A stretch of DNA of 64,000 nucleotides from Mycolicibacterium sp. GF69 (GTDB taxonomy: Bacteria; Actinomycetota; Actinomycetes; Mycobacteriales; Mycobacteriaceae): assembly GCF_003284965.1 (NCBI RefSeq), contig NZ_QMEW01000020.1, forward strand, positions 1 to 64,000, given 5' to 3'. This document shows positions 37,809 through 45,450 of this stretch, in pieces. The notes beneath the pieces are model-generated. The model was not told the origin of the DNA, did no database searches, and worked only from the letters and a program-made list of their open reading frames with translations. The position numbers and the translations under genes were made by a program. Position 1 is the stretch's first letter; the number at the start of each line of letters is the position of its first letter.

Positions 37809-37886
37809 TCAGCAGCATTGGTGTCCGCATACCCATGGCGGGCAGCTGGGGTCATCGCAGCGGCAGGGCAATGGCTTGTCGATCAT
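37809..37886 (-). CDS. 25-residue Cys-rich metallothionein-like peptide
   Basis: Minus-strand ATG at 37886 is preceded by an ideal GGAGGTGA with six-base spacing (37893-37900). The peptide begins MIDKPLPCRCDD and has six cysteines (8, 10, 15, 20, 24, 25) and His22, including CRC, CPP, CGHQ and a terminal CC. This density of Cys with Pro/Gly turns is that of a small metallothionein. Intact frame with TGA at 37809. It is 109 bp upstream of, and on the same strand as, the cyclase-YHS gene, so the two probably formed one transcript. Cu(I) or Zn binding is inferred. I know of no named family; the known mycobacterial metallothionein MymT is about twice as long and different. Confidence 0.6.
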   Translation of the reverse strand: MIDKPLPCRCDDPSCPPWVCGHQCC

Positions 37887-38009
37887 CTCGGGTCACCTCC
37901 TTGGCTTCTCGTGGTGTGTGGTGTGGTGTGCAGGGGGCTGAACGCGGACGAATCCGGCTGTGCCCCAACGGGTTTCCGGATTCCCGGTTGCGGCTGCGTG
38001 CCACATGGT

Positions 38010-38634
38010 CAACTCCGGTGCGCACGTTCGGGTTGTAGGCGGCCGATCCCGGGCAGGAAACGCCCACCCGCGAGGCGTAGTCGGTGTAGGCCGCGCCTGG
38101 ACACGGCGTAGGTGGGGCTCCTCGACCAGGCGCACCTGCACCTGGATTCCGATCACGGTGATCACGATGCCCCGCGAGGGCGACCGGGTTGGGCACCATC
38201 AGCGCCAAGCCGAGGAATGCGACGAGGAACGCCGCGAAGATCGGGTTGCGCACCACCCTGTAGGCGCCGTTGGTGACCAGGCCCGTGCGCTCGCTCTGGT
38301 CGAGGCTGATCCGCCATGAATCGCCGAGGGACATCTGCGCCGAAGCCGCAGAGCAGCCCCAGCATCGCGATGGCGACTCCCAGACCGCGCATCACCGGCT
38401 GGTTCAGGACAACCAGCGGCGGTAGGCCGGCCAGGTCGGCGATCGGCGCGCCGACACCGACGAGCAGCCAGCCGAGGTCGGTCACCGCCAGCGCGCCCAC
38501 CACTCCAGCGAGCGATCGGGGCGCCAGGTGCGCCGGTTGCCGCTGTCGCCGGTGCGGCCCAGTTGGATGTGCCGGCGCAGTGCGCCGTCGAGCAGCATCA
38601 TCGCCGCGAAGATCACCAAGGCGGCGATGGCCAT
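38010..38634 (-). pseudogene. ICMT-like integral membrane methyltransferase gene, frameshifted
   Basis: Minus strand from ATG 38634: MAIAALVIFAAMMLLDGALRR, RRTWRPDRSL. A frame change follows near 38510, giving VVGALAVTDLGWLLVGVGAPIADLAGLP and MRGLGVAIAMLGLLCGFGA. Another near 38330 gives MSLGDSWRISLDQSERTGLVTNGAYRVVRNPIFAAFLVAFLGLALMVPNPVALAG. Another near 38165 gives IVITVIGIQVQVRLVEEPHL and GAAYTDYASRVG. The NGAYRVVRNP and late E-rich parts are those of isoprenylcysteine carboxyl methyltransferase-like membrane enzymes. The start overlaps the stop of the methyltransferase gene by one base. Probably inactive unless the indels are sequencing errors. Confidence 0.78.
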
Positions 38635-39266
38635 CACGCCTCACCCCCGGCCGGGACCGGTTTGGCGGCCACGCCGAGCAGATAATCGCCGTGGATGCGG
38701 GTGATCGATCCGAGCACCACCAGATCGCGCCCAGTGAGTTCGTCAAGGAACTGTTCGGCGGCAAACCGGTCTTCGGTGGGGTGGTCGAACAGCCGTTGGT
38801 AGGTGGGCCGGGCCAGGGCGTGGGCGGTGACTTCTTCGAAGTAGAACCGGCCTCCCGGTCTCAGCACCCGGGTCACCTCGGCCAGCGCGGTGCGCCAGTG
38901 CGGGATGTGGTGCACGATCCCAAAGTCGAACACCGCGTCATAGCTGCCGTCTGCGGCATCCAACGCGGTGCGCAGGTCGGTGGCACTGCCTTGGGCCAGC
39001 CGAACCCGATCGCCGTAGCGGGCCAGGCGCCGCCCGGCCCGGCCGATCATCACCGGGTCGAGGTCCACGGCGTCGACCGTGGCGGCACCGAATCGCTCCA
39101 CGATCAGCTGCGAGCCGTATCCGGAGCCGCAGCCGATCTCCAGCGCCCGCGATCCCGGGAGCAGCCGGCCGCCGAACCGCAGCAGCACCGGCACCTCATA
39201 GCAGGATTGCAGCCACCGCCGCGGCGGCGAGGTCACCAGCGCGGTCTCGGCCCGGTTCATCAACAT
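38634..39266 (-). CDS. SAM-dependent methyltransferase
   Basis: 210 residues from ATG 39266. Class I Rossmann methyltransferase: motif I ALEIGCGSGYGSQLIVERFG, an acidic residue in VDAVDLDPVMI, motif IV-like YDAVFDFGIVHHIPHW, and VLRPGGRFYFEEV. This UbiE/COQ5-like group methylates small molecules or lipids; substrate unknown. It is divergent from the ArsR-type sensor gene at 39390 with a shared palindromic operator between, so it is probably metal-regulated. The downstream ICMT-like gene was its coupled partner. Confidence 0.87.
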   Translation of the reverse strand: MLMNRAETALVTSPPRRWLQSCYEVPVLLRFGGRLLPGSRALEIGCGSGYGSQLIVERFGAATVDAVDLDPVMIGRAGRRLARYGDRVRLAQGSATDLRTALDAADGSYDAVFDFGIVHHIPHWRTALAEVTRVLRPGGRFYFEEVTAHALARPTYQRLFDHPTEDRFAAEQFLDELTGRDLVVLGSITRIHGDYLLGVAAKPVPAGGEA

Positions 39267-39334
39267 GGTGTCGTTCCCACGGTGTGCCTCGCGTCTCCTC
39301 GCCCAACCGACTGCAGCGGTATCGTGTTCAATCG

Positions 39335-39361
39335 ATATTGTCGGATTTGCCCGATCAATAT
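39335..39361. promoter_or_regulatory. Inverted repeat ATATTG-N15-CAATAT between divergent genes
   Basis: Perfect six-base arms, extended inward by CGG/CCG. This is the imperfect AT-rich repeat layout typical of ArsR/SmtB operators. It covers the upstream ATG (39360) of the regulator frame, which favours the ATG at 39390 as the real start. Confidence 0.6.
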
Positions 39362-39389
39362 GGTTGAACGTTATCATCGTCAGGTGGCG

Positions 39390-39758
39390 ATGAAAAGCGG
39401 TGAGCCGGTGACGGCGGAGCCGGTGTCGTTGGATGCGGCGACGGCGTTGTTTCACAGCCTGTCGGATGCGACCCGGTTGGCGATCCTGCGTCGGCTGGCG
39501 CTCGGGGAGGCGCGGGTGGTGGATCTGACCACCGAGTTGGGGTTGGCCCAGTCCACGGTGTCGGCGCATCTGGCGTGTCTGCGCGACTGCGGGCTGGTCG
39601 ACTACCGGCCCCAAGGCCGGGCGTCGGTGTATCGGCTCACCTGCGTCGAGCTGCTGGACTTGTTTATGGCGGCTGAGACGGTGCTGGAGGCCACCGGCAG
39701 CGCGGTCGCGCTGTGCCCGAACTACGGGCACCCCACGGCTGGGGAGACGGCCCGATGA
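39390..39758 (+). CDS. ArsR/SmtB-family metal sensor, CmtR-like
   Basis: 122 residues from ATG 39390; GTG 39384 and ATG 39360 are alternatives. Winged helix with DATRLAILRRLALGEARVVDLTTELGLAQSTVSAHLACLRDCGLVDYRPQGRASVYRL arranged as in the family. The recognition-helix cysteines HLACLRDCGLV (C-x3-C) are those of Mycobacterium tuberculosis CmtR, which binds Cd(II)/Pb(II) with these two and a C-terminal cysteine; ALCPNYGHP supplies a candidate third. Its stop overlaps the ATG of the P1B-4 ATPase. It likely represses this pair and the divergent methyltransferase until Cd, Pb or a similar ion binds. Confidence 0.87.
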   Translation: MKSGEPVTAEPVSLDAATALFHSLSDATRLAILRRLALGEARVVDLTTELGLAQSTVSAHLACLRDCGLVDYRPQGRASVYRLTCVELLDLFMAAETVLEATGSAVALCPNYGHPTAGETAR

Positions 39759-41716
39759 CTGAGGCCTGCGGCTGCGGCCACGACCAACCCCGCCCCGGCG
39801 AGGGCGACGAGGTCGAGGGCGAACCCGAACGGCTGTGGCAGGTCGTCGAGCTGCGCGCCGCCGCGGTGGCCGGGGTGCTGCTGCTGGCCGGCTACCTGGT
39901 TGGCTGGACCGACGGGCCCGCGCCGGTGGAACTGGTGTTATATGCGGCGGCGCTGGCGGTGGCGGCGTTCACGTTCGTCCCCTCGACGCTGCACCGGCTG
40001 GTGCGCGGCCAGATCGGGGTGGGCACGCTGATGACCATCGCCGCGGTCGGTGCGGTGATTCTCGGCGAGGTCGGCGAGGCTGCCATGCTGGCGTTCCTGT
40101 TCTCCATCAGCGAGGGCCTGGAGGAATACGCGCTGGCGCGCACCCGCCGCGGCCTGCGCGCGCTGCTGTCACTGGCACCCGTCCAGGCCACCATCGTGCG
40201 CGAGGGCGCCGAAATCGTCGTCGCCCCAACCGAACTGGCGGTCGGCGACCGGATGCTGGTCAAACCCGGTGAGCGGATCGCCACCGACGGGATCATCGCC
40301 GAGGGGCACACCGCGCTGGACGTGTCGGCGATCACCGGCGAGTCGATGCCCATCGAGGCCGGACCCGGCGACGAGGTGTTCGCCGGGTCGATCAACGGCA
40401 CCGGCGTACTGGCCATCGAGGTCACCACCACCGCCGCCGACAACTCGCTGGCGAGGATCGTGCGGATCGTGGAGGCCGAGCAAGCCCGCAAGGGCGCCTC
40501 TCAGCGGCTGGCCGACCGCATCGCCAAACCCCTGGTACCCGCCATCATGATCACCGCCGCGGTCATCGCCGTGGTGGGCAGCGTGTTCGGTGACCCGACG
40601 ACCTGGATCGAGCGGGCCCTGGTGGTGCTGGTGGCGGCCTCACCGTGTGCGCTGGCGATCTCGGTGCCGGTGACCGTGGTCGCCGCGATCGGCGCGGCCA
40701 GCAAGCTCGGTGTGCTCGTCAAGGGCGGCGCCGCCCTGGAGGCGCTCGGCGCAATCCGAGCGGTGGCGTTGGACAAGACCGGCACGCTGACCGCGAACCG
40801 GCCCGCCGTCATCGACATCGCCACCACCAACGGCGCCACCCGCGACCAGGTGCTCGACATGGCGGCCGCGCTGGAGGGCCGCAGCGAACATCCCCTCGCA
40901 GCGGCCATCCTGGCCGCCGCCGGTCAGGTCGCCCCCGCCAGCGGGGTGCAGGCGGTGCCCGGCGCCGGGCTGATCGGCCACCGCGACGGACACGCTCTCC
41001 GGCTGGGCCGGCCGGGCTGGATCAACCCCGCATCGCTGTCCGCGCAGGTGGAGCAGATGCAGCAGGCCGGCGCGACCGCGGTGCTGGTCGAAGACGACGA
41101 CCAGCTCATCGGCGCCATCGCGGTGCGTGACGAACTGCGCCCCGAAGCCCGCCAGGTCGTCGAGCAGCTGCGTCGTGATGGCTACCAGGTGGTGGTGCTC
41201 ACCGGCGACAACCACGCCACCGCCGCCGCACTGGCCCAGGAGGTCGGCATCGACGTGGTGCATGCCGAACTGCGTCCCGAGGACAAGGCCGCGCTGATCA
41301 CAAAGCTGCGTGCCCAATACCCAACGGCGATGGTCGGCGACGGCGTCAACGACGCACCCGCGCTGGCCACCGCCGACTTGGGCATCGCGATGGGAGCGAT
41401 GGGCACCGATGTGGCCATCGAGACCGCCGACATCGCGCTCATGGGTGAAGACCTGCGCCACCTCACCCACGCGTTCACCCATGCCCGCCGGGCCCGACGC
41501 ATCATGTGGCAGAACATCGGCCTGTCGCTCGCTTTGATCACCGCGCTGATCCCGCTGGCACTGTCCGGGGTGCTCGGCCTGGCCGCCGTCGTGCTGGTGC
41601 ACGAACTGGCCGAGGTCATCGTCATCGCCAACGGTGTGCGCGCCGGACGCACCACTGCGATCCAGATCCCCACCGGCAGCCACCGGAAGGTGTTGACCCC
41701 CACCGCCCTCGGGTGA
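39755..41716 (+). CDS. P1B-4-type metal-exporting P-type ATPase (SPC motif)
   Basis: 653 residues; ATG 39755 overlaps the sensor stop by four bases. Instead of an HMA domain there is a short CGCGHDQ start. Six to eight helices; the ion-site motif is SPC (VLVAASPCALAISVPV), typical of the P1B-4 group (Co, Zn, Cd or Fe export; mycobacterial CtpD/CtpJ type). Catalytic sites are intact: [30 protein letters not shown]. The HELAEVIVIANGVRAGR end is characteristic of the Zn/Cd/Co pumps. With a CmtR-like sensor, Cd, Pb or Zn is the likely substrate, but SPC pumps vary and this is not certain. Confidence 0.93.
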   Translation: MTEACGCGHDQPRPGEGDEVEGEPERLWQVVELRAAAVAGVLLLAGYLVGWTDGPAPVELVLYAAALAVAAFTFVPSTLHRLVRGQIGVGTLMTIAAVGAVILGEVGEAAMLAFLFSISEGLEEYALARTRRGLRALLSLAPVQATIVREGAEIVVAPTELAVGDRMLVKPGERIATDGIIAEGHTALDVSAITGESMPIEAGPGDEVFAGSINGTGVLAIEVTTTAADNSLARIVRIVEAEQARKGASQRLADRIAKPLVPAIMITAAVIAVVGSVFGDPTTWIERALVVLVAASPCALAISVPVTVVAAIGAASKLGVLVKGGAALEALGAIRAVALDKTGTLTANRPAVIDIATTNGATRDQVLDMAAALEGRSEHPLAAAILAAAGQVAPASGVQAVPGAGLIGHRDGHALRLGRPGWINPASLSAQVEQMQQAGATAVLVEDDDQLIGAIAVRDELRPEARQVVEQLRRDGYQVVVLTGDNHATAAALAQEVGIDVVHAELRPEDKAALITKLRAQYPTAMVGDGVNDAPALATADLGIAMGAMGTDVAIETADIALMGEDLRHLTHAFTHARRARRIMWQNIGLSLALITALIPLALSGVLGLAAVVLVHELAEVIVIANGVRAGRTTAIQIPTGSHRKVLTPTALG

Positions 41717-41772
41717 GGTTTCGCGGCGTTAGTAGCCGCCCATCATGCCCGGCCCCCACGACCCTGGACCCA

Positions 41773-42060
41773 TCACCCCGGCCCGTACGGTCCAGGGCCC
41801 ATCATGCCCGGTCCCCACTGTCCAGGGCCCGTGCCCGGCCCCCACGTGGGTGCTGGCCCGCAGTCAGGGTTCCAGCTGCCGTCAGGCCACCAACAATTGG
41901 GGTCCCATGGCTGGGCCGGATACGGCCCGCTGGTCAATGAGACGCCACCCGCGGGTTGGGCGAAAGCGGTTGAAGTGCCGGCACTTAGCCCCGCGCCCGG
42001 AAGCGAGGTCGCCAGCGCGGCGATGGCCACACCGGTGATCGTTGCGCGTCTGGTGAACAT
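41773..42060 (-). CDS. Small secreted protein with Gly/Pro/Met-rich end
   Basis: 95 residues from ATG 42060 (the frame opens at 42069). Signal peptide ATITGVAIAALATSLPGAGLSA, cut near AFAQP, then CWWPDGSWNPDCGP, a likely disulfide loop, and GPGTGPGQWGPGMMGPGPYGPG before a TGA at 41773. One missing base in the G-run at this stop would extend the frame with VMGPGSWGPGMMGGY to a TAA at 41729, which looks like the true end. So either the last 15 residues are lost or the sequence lacks a G. The Met-rich end links it to the other extracytoplasmic Met-rich proteins here. Confidence 0.68.
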   Translation of the reverse strand: MFTRRATITGVAIAALATSLPGAGLSAGTSTAFAQPAGGVSLTSGPYPAQPWDPNCWWPDGSWNPDCGPAPTWGPGTGPGQWGPGMMGPGPYGPG

Positions 42061-42310
42061 GCTGCTCACCCGTCACCTTTCGTCGAACAGCCCGCTCAAC
42101 GGTCAGCGCGGGCGCCTCATTTCACTCTCGCTGCCCAGCACGCGATGACCGTAGAGCCTTTCGACCCAGACGCAGTCGACGAATAACACACGATTAGGGC
42201 GACAACCCCCGAGCCGTCGCATCCGCGCCCGCAGAGCGAATCCCTCGGCGCGCGAAATCAATCACCGATGCGATGTAACGCCTGGCGGGCCGGTGGCGGT
42301 GCAGTGAGGC
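42061..42310. other. No gene recognised
   Basis: 250 bp between convergently read metal genes with nothing identifiable. Confidence 0.4.
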
Positions 42311-42733
42311 TTACCGCGCCGCGGAAGGTGCCTGCGATTCAGCGAGGGAATCGATGGCAGCCTGAAGTTTTGCGGTGACGTCGTCGGCCACCGGTTGCAG
42401 ATCGGCTTCGCCGCTCACCTCGACCAGCAGCCCCGGGTTCATCGCCTCCACGATCACGGTGCCCTCGGCGCCGGGGTCGGCGCGCACGACCACGTTGCAG
42501 GGCAACAGCAAGCCGATCTGGCGGTCCACGGTGATCGCTCGATGGGCCAGCGGCGGGTTGCAGGCACCAAGGATCAGGTAATCCTCCATGTCGGCTCCGA
42601 GCTTGGCCCTCAATGTCGCCTTCACATCAATTTCAGTGAGCACGCCAAACCCCTGCTCGGCCAATGCTTTCCGGGTGCGATCCACCGCGTCGGCGAACGA
42701 CGTGTGCAGCGTAGTCGACAACGCAATACTCAT
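42311..42733 (-). CDS. DUF302 protein
   Basis: 140 residues from ATG 42733 (AAGGGG eight bases upstream). Complete DUF302 (TT1751-like) domain: TSFADAVDRTRKALAEQGFGVLTEIDVKATLRAKLG, YLILGACNPPLAHRAI, LLPCNVVVR and EAMNPGLL. These small homodimeric proteins are frequent next to copper and other metal genes; the conserved CNPP and PCN cysteines could bind a metal or react with thiols, but the role is not known. Cytosolic. It follows the cupredoxin gene on the same strand by about 90 bp and may be co-expressed. Confidence 0.9.
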   Translation of the reverse strand: MSIALSTTLHTSFADAVDRTRKALAEQGFGVLTEIDVKATLRAKLGADMEDYLILGACNPPLAHRAITVDRQIGLLLPCNVVVRADPGAEGTVIVEAMNPGLLVEVSGEADLQPVADDVTAKLQAAIDSLAESQAPSAAR

Positions 42734-42822
42734 TCCTCGATCCCCTTCTTGTCTCCCGCAGGACCACACGGCAGGTTGACCGCGTCCGCTACTAAACTCA
42801 AATACCTTGTTGCCGCGACCAA

Positions 42823-43536
42823 TCAGCGGTTGCCGACCACATCGAGTTCGGTGTACATGCCCGCCCCGTAGTGGCCCGCGATATTGCACAGCACCTCATA
42901 GCGGCCGGGCTGCAACGTGACGGTGGTCCAGCCGATGCTGCCGGGCAGGATGCCATCACCCTCGCCTTCGGCGCAGGTGCGCTCGGCATGCCCCACGGCG
43001 CCGAACTCGTCGACCTGGCCGTTGGCGTCGATGCCCAGCTGTCCCGGCGAGCGGCCCGGACCCAGCGGCAGCACCGTCATCTCATGGATCATCATCCCGG
43101 TGTTGCGCACCCGAAACGACACCGGGCCCGCTGGCACTGTCAAGGGGTTGAGGACAACCCGCATCATGCCCATGCCCGGCCACGGGTACGCGCCCGGCCA
43201 CGAGCCGTCAGCAGGCGCCCCCGGAGAATAGGTGCGATTCCAGCCCGGCCCCATCATGCCCGGGCCCATCATCCCGGGACCCGTCATTCCTGGGCTCATC
43301 ATGCCGGGGCCCATCATCATGCCGCCCATATCGGCCAGGGTGACATCGACGACCGTGCCGGTCAGCTCGGGCGCCGCGCACGACCACGGAGACGGGGTAC
43401 CAGCTGGTGCGGCGCGGCCCGGGCCGACCGGCCCGGCGAACGCCGCCAACGCCGCCGTGCTGCCCACCCCCAGCACCAGGGCGGCAGCCGCGATGCCGAT
43501 GATCAGCCGAAGACGGTGGGCACCCATACTGATCAC
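42823..43536 (-). CDS. Secreted cupredoxin (type 1 copper) with Met-rich insertion
   Basis: 237 residues. GTG 43536 overlaps the stop of the SHOCT gene (GTGA), so translation is coupled. N-terminal signal or anchor (LIIGIAAAALVLGVGSTAALA), then a cupredoxin fold. The type 1 copper ligands are visible: His in MIHEMTVLPLG, and Cys, His, Met in YEVLCNIAGHYGAGMY. Inserted near residues 70-100 is a GGMMMGPGMMSPGMTGPGMM stretch with many methionines. It resembles sulfocyanin-like or plastocyanin-like proteins and could bind or oxidise copper outside the cell membrane, or carry electrons. It is followed by DUF302. Confidence 0.9.
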   Translation of the reverse strand: MISMGAHRLRLIIGIAAAALVLGVGSTAALAAFAGPVGPGRAAPAGTPSPWSCAAPELTGTVVDVTLADMGGMMMGPGMMSPGMTGPGMMGPGMMGPGWNRTYSPGAPADGSWPGAYPWPGMGMMRVVLNPLTVPAGPVSFRVRNTGMMIHEMTVLPLGPGRSPGQLGIDANGQVDEFGAVGHAERTCAEGEGDGILPGSIGWTTVTLQPGRYEVLCNIAGHYGAGMYTELDVVGNR

Positions 43537-43820
43537 CGATGCTCGCGTATCAGTGTCAGACGCCGCCGGTATTCCTCGTCGTCGATCTCACCACGCGCGT
43601 AGCGTTCGGCCAGCACATCCTCGGCTCGACCACCGGTTGAGGTCGGCCCGCCACCAGCCCGGCCCTGTGCGGAGCCCCCGCCCGCGAAGTAGCGCACAGC
43701 CAACACGATCGCGGTGATCACCAACGCCCAAAACACGATCATGACCAGCGCCATCAGGATCCAGCCGCCCCAGCCGCCCCAGCCATAGCCGTCGCCCCAC
43801 ATCCAGCCACCATGCATCAT
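43533..43820 (-). CDS. Small membrane protein with SHOCT domain
   Basis: 95 residues. N-terminus MMHGGWMWGDGYGWGGWGGW (Met, His, Trp, Gly), one helix (LMALVMIVFWALVITAIVLAV), a Gly-rich linker and SHOCT motif AEDVLAERYARGEIDDEEYRRRLTLI. Nearly the same C-terminus as the 3338 protein, so these two are recent relatives. The stop overlaps the start of the cupredoxin gene, which suggests that the two proteins work together at the membrane. AAGGAG precedes the ATG. Confidence 0.87.
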   Translation of the reverse strand: MMHGGWMWGDGYGWGGWGGWILMALVMIVFWALVITAIVLAVRYFAGGGSAQGRAGGGPTSTGGRAEDVLAERYARGEIDDEEYRRRLTLIREHR

Positions 43821-44093
43821 CGACCGTTCTCCTTATCATCGCCGAACCCGGATCACACGCTGGGCACCAGAATGCCCCCACGACACGACGATGTGTAGGG
43901 GCCGATAGTCCTCAGTCCCCACCCCCAAACGGCCCCCGCACGCAATCCCCGACGCCCGGCCACCAGCACAAATGCGACTACTTGCTGCTGACGTTGCGGT
44001 GGCACGCGGCCCCCCAAACGTCGGACCGCATCTTCACCGTGCTGCACGCCGAACTGGCCACAACCGACCTGCACGAATGACAGGCTGAAAGCT

Positions 44094-44453
44094 CTACCGC
44101 GGGGGTGTGGTTGGCGCGGCCGGAGTTGGTGTCGGCGATAGCTGCTGACCGGGCCCCATCATCCCGCCGGGCCCCATCGTCTGACCGGGCCCCATCATCC
44201 CGCCGCGCTCCATCATCCCGCGGGGGCAATACATTTCGCGTCCGTCGCGGTGACCGCCGTCGTACTGCTTTCCGACGAAGAACCCGGAGAAGAAGATCAC
44301 CGCGACGATAAACACGACACCAGCAGCGATACCCACCCATGCCGCGCTCTGGGTGAGCCTATTGGGATGGTCCGATCCAGGCGGCAGCTCCCCGCGCCCC
44401 TTCTCGGTGGCCACCGCTGTCGGTTCGTTCCGGGATTCGGGCGTTTCGGTCAT
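44094..44453 (-). CDS. Single-pass membrane protein with Met-rich C-terminus
   Basis: 119 residues. A charged cytosolic N-terminus precedes one helix (SAAWVGIAAGVVFIVAVIFFSGFFVG). The outside part carries KQYDGGHRDGREMYCPRGMMERGGMMGPGQTMGPGGMMGPG in blocks, then a Pro/Thr tail. One Cys, two His and nine Met in 40 residues suggest a Cu(I) or Ag(I) site on the outer face of the membrane. No known family. Orientation and neighbours (cupredoxin and SHOCT genes just downstream) suggest a joint operon or regulon. Confidence 0.72.
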   Translation of the reverse strand: MTETPESRNEPTAVATEKGRGELPPGSDHPNRLTQSAAWVGIAAGVVFIVAVIFFSGFFVGKQYDGGHRDGREMYCPRGMMERGGMMGPGQTMGPGGMMGPGQQLSPTPTPAAPTTPPR

Positions 44454-44840
44454 GACTCGATCATGCCTACGCCACCCCAGCGATGAATCGAGACGTTGCG
44501 TTCTTCATCGAATCTTCACTGAACCACTAGCTCAGCAATACCGATCGACTGACGAGCTCTGGATCGATCTGGAGATCGTGGCGGTCGCCACGAACGCTAC
44601 GCAGGAGCGTTCACCGTGTACTCCCTTCGGTGGCGCCTGGCTTCTGTTGACCACCCCAATGGACAACATGTCTGTTCATGCGAGGGTCCAAGCCAGGCCC
44701 CTGACACGCGTCTTACACATGCGCACGGTCAGCACACCCGGCCCGGCCGGATAGCACACATGTAACTCGCCTTCCTACCAACGGCAGCGATCGGTCTCAC
44801 CGTCCCCGTTACAGATAAGCGGTGCGCTCCAGAGGGGTGG
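44454..44840. other. No gene recognised
   Basis: 390 bp. Holds the element at 44504-44537 (see findings) with an 11-bp direct repeat of CTTCA. Nothing coding supported. Confidence 0.45.
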
Positions 44841-45350
44841 TCAAACACCAATCAGCGGGCGGCCGTCGGTCTGCCAGGCGCGCATGCCGCCGCGAAGTTC
44901 GACAACATCGGTGTAGCCGAGATCGCGGAGCGTCTCAGCCGCGATTGCACTCATCGGTCCAGACCGGCAGTAGATGGCCAACCGGGTAGAGCGATCGGCT
45001 GGGAGTCGACCAGCCTGCGCCGCGATCTGATCGAAAGGAATCGACAAGTCCGTGCCAGCGATATCGCCTTCGAACGGCACATGAACATTTACCGTCACCC
45101 GATCAGGTTCGGCGATCACTGCGGAGAATTCGTCGGGATCGACCAAGCGGGCGGTGCTCGAGGCCTGGGTTTGCGATGTTGACATCCGGGGTGGAACTCC
45201 CGACGCGCACGCCGGCAACACGAGCAAGCCAGCGGCTGTGAGAGTCGCGACAACGGATCGCGATGGAGACGCAGGGACTACCGGCTGCCCCGGCTGCTGA
45301 TACTGCGGCCGAGAGGCTTCCACGCGACTGCGGCGGGTCGATCCACGCAT
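44841..45350 (-). CDS. Rhodanese-domain lipoprotein
   Basis: 169 residues from ATG 45350. Lipoprotein signal ending LLVLPAC, then a rhodanese domain: LVDPDEFSAVI, VTVNVHVPFEGDIAGTDLSIPFD, active loop AIYCRSGPMSAIAAETLRDLGYTDVVELRGGMRAW. The catalytic cysteine is in CRSGPMS. An exported rhodanese may move sulfane sulfur or bind Cu(I) through this Cys. A CsoR-type box (45361-45375) lies only ten bases before the ATG, so the mRNA may be nearly leaderless and copper-controlled. It diverges from the DUF1326 gene. The start could also be GTG 45323. Confidence 0.85.
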   Translation of the reverse strand: MRGSTRRSRVEASRPQYQQPGQPVVPASPSRSVVATLTAAGLLVLPACASGVPPRMSTSQTQASSTARLVDPDEFSAVIAEPDRVTVNVHVPFEGDIAGTDLSIPFDQIAAQAGRLPADRSTRLAIYCRSGPMSAIAAETLRDLGYTDVVELRGGMRAWQTDGRPLIGV

Positions 45351-45360
45351 ACTCGCAATA

Positions 45361-45375
45361 TACCCCCTGAGGGTA
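45361..45375. promoter_or_regulatory. CsoR/RicR-type box before rhodanese gene
   Basis: TACCCCCTGAGGGTA, matching TACCC-N5-GGGTA, placed to repress the minus-strand rhodanese gene. Confidence 0.65.
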
Positions 45376-45419
45376 CTTGCGCCCAACTGCGTCGACGGCT
45401 AACGTCCCTATGGTAATAG

Positions 45420-45434
45420 TACCCCCGGGGGGTA
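45420..45434. promoter_or_regulatory. CsoR/RicR-type box before DUF1326 gene
   Basis: TACCCCCGGGGGGTA, 16 bases before the ATG at 45451. With the box at 45361 it gives each divergent gene its own site, 59 bp apart. Confidence 0.7.
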
Positions 45435-45450
45435 TAGATAGGAGAGAACG

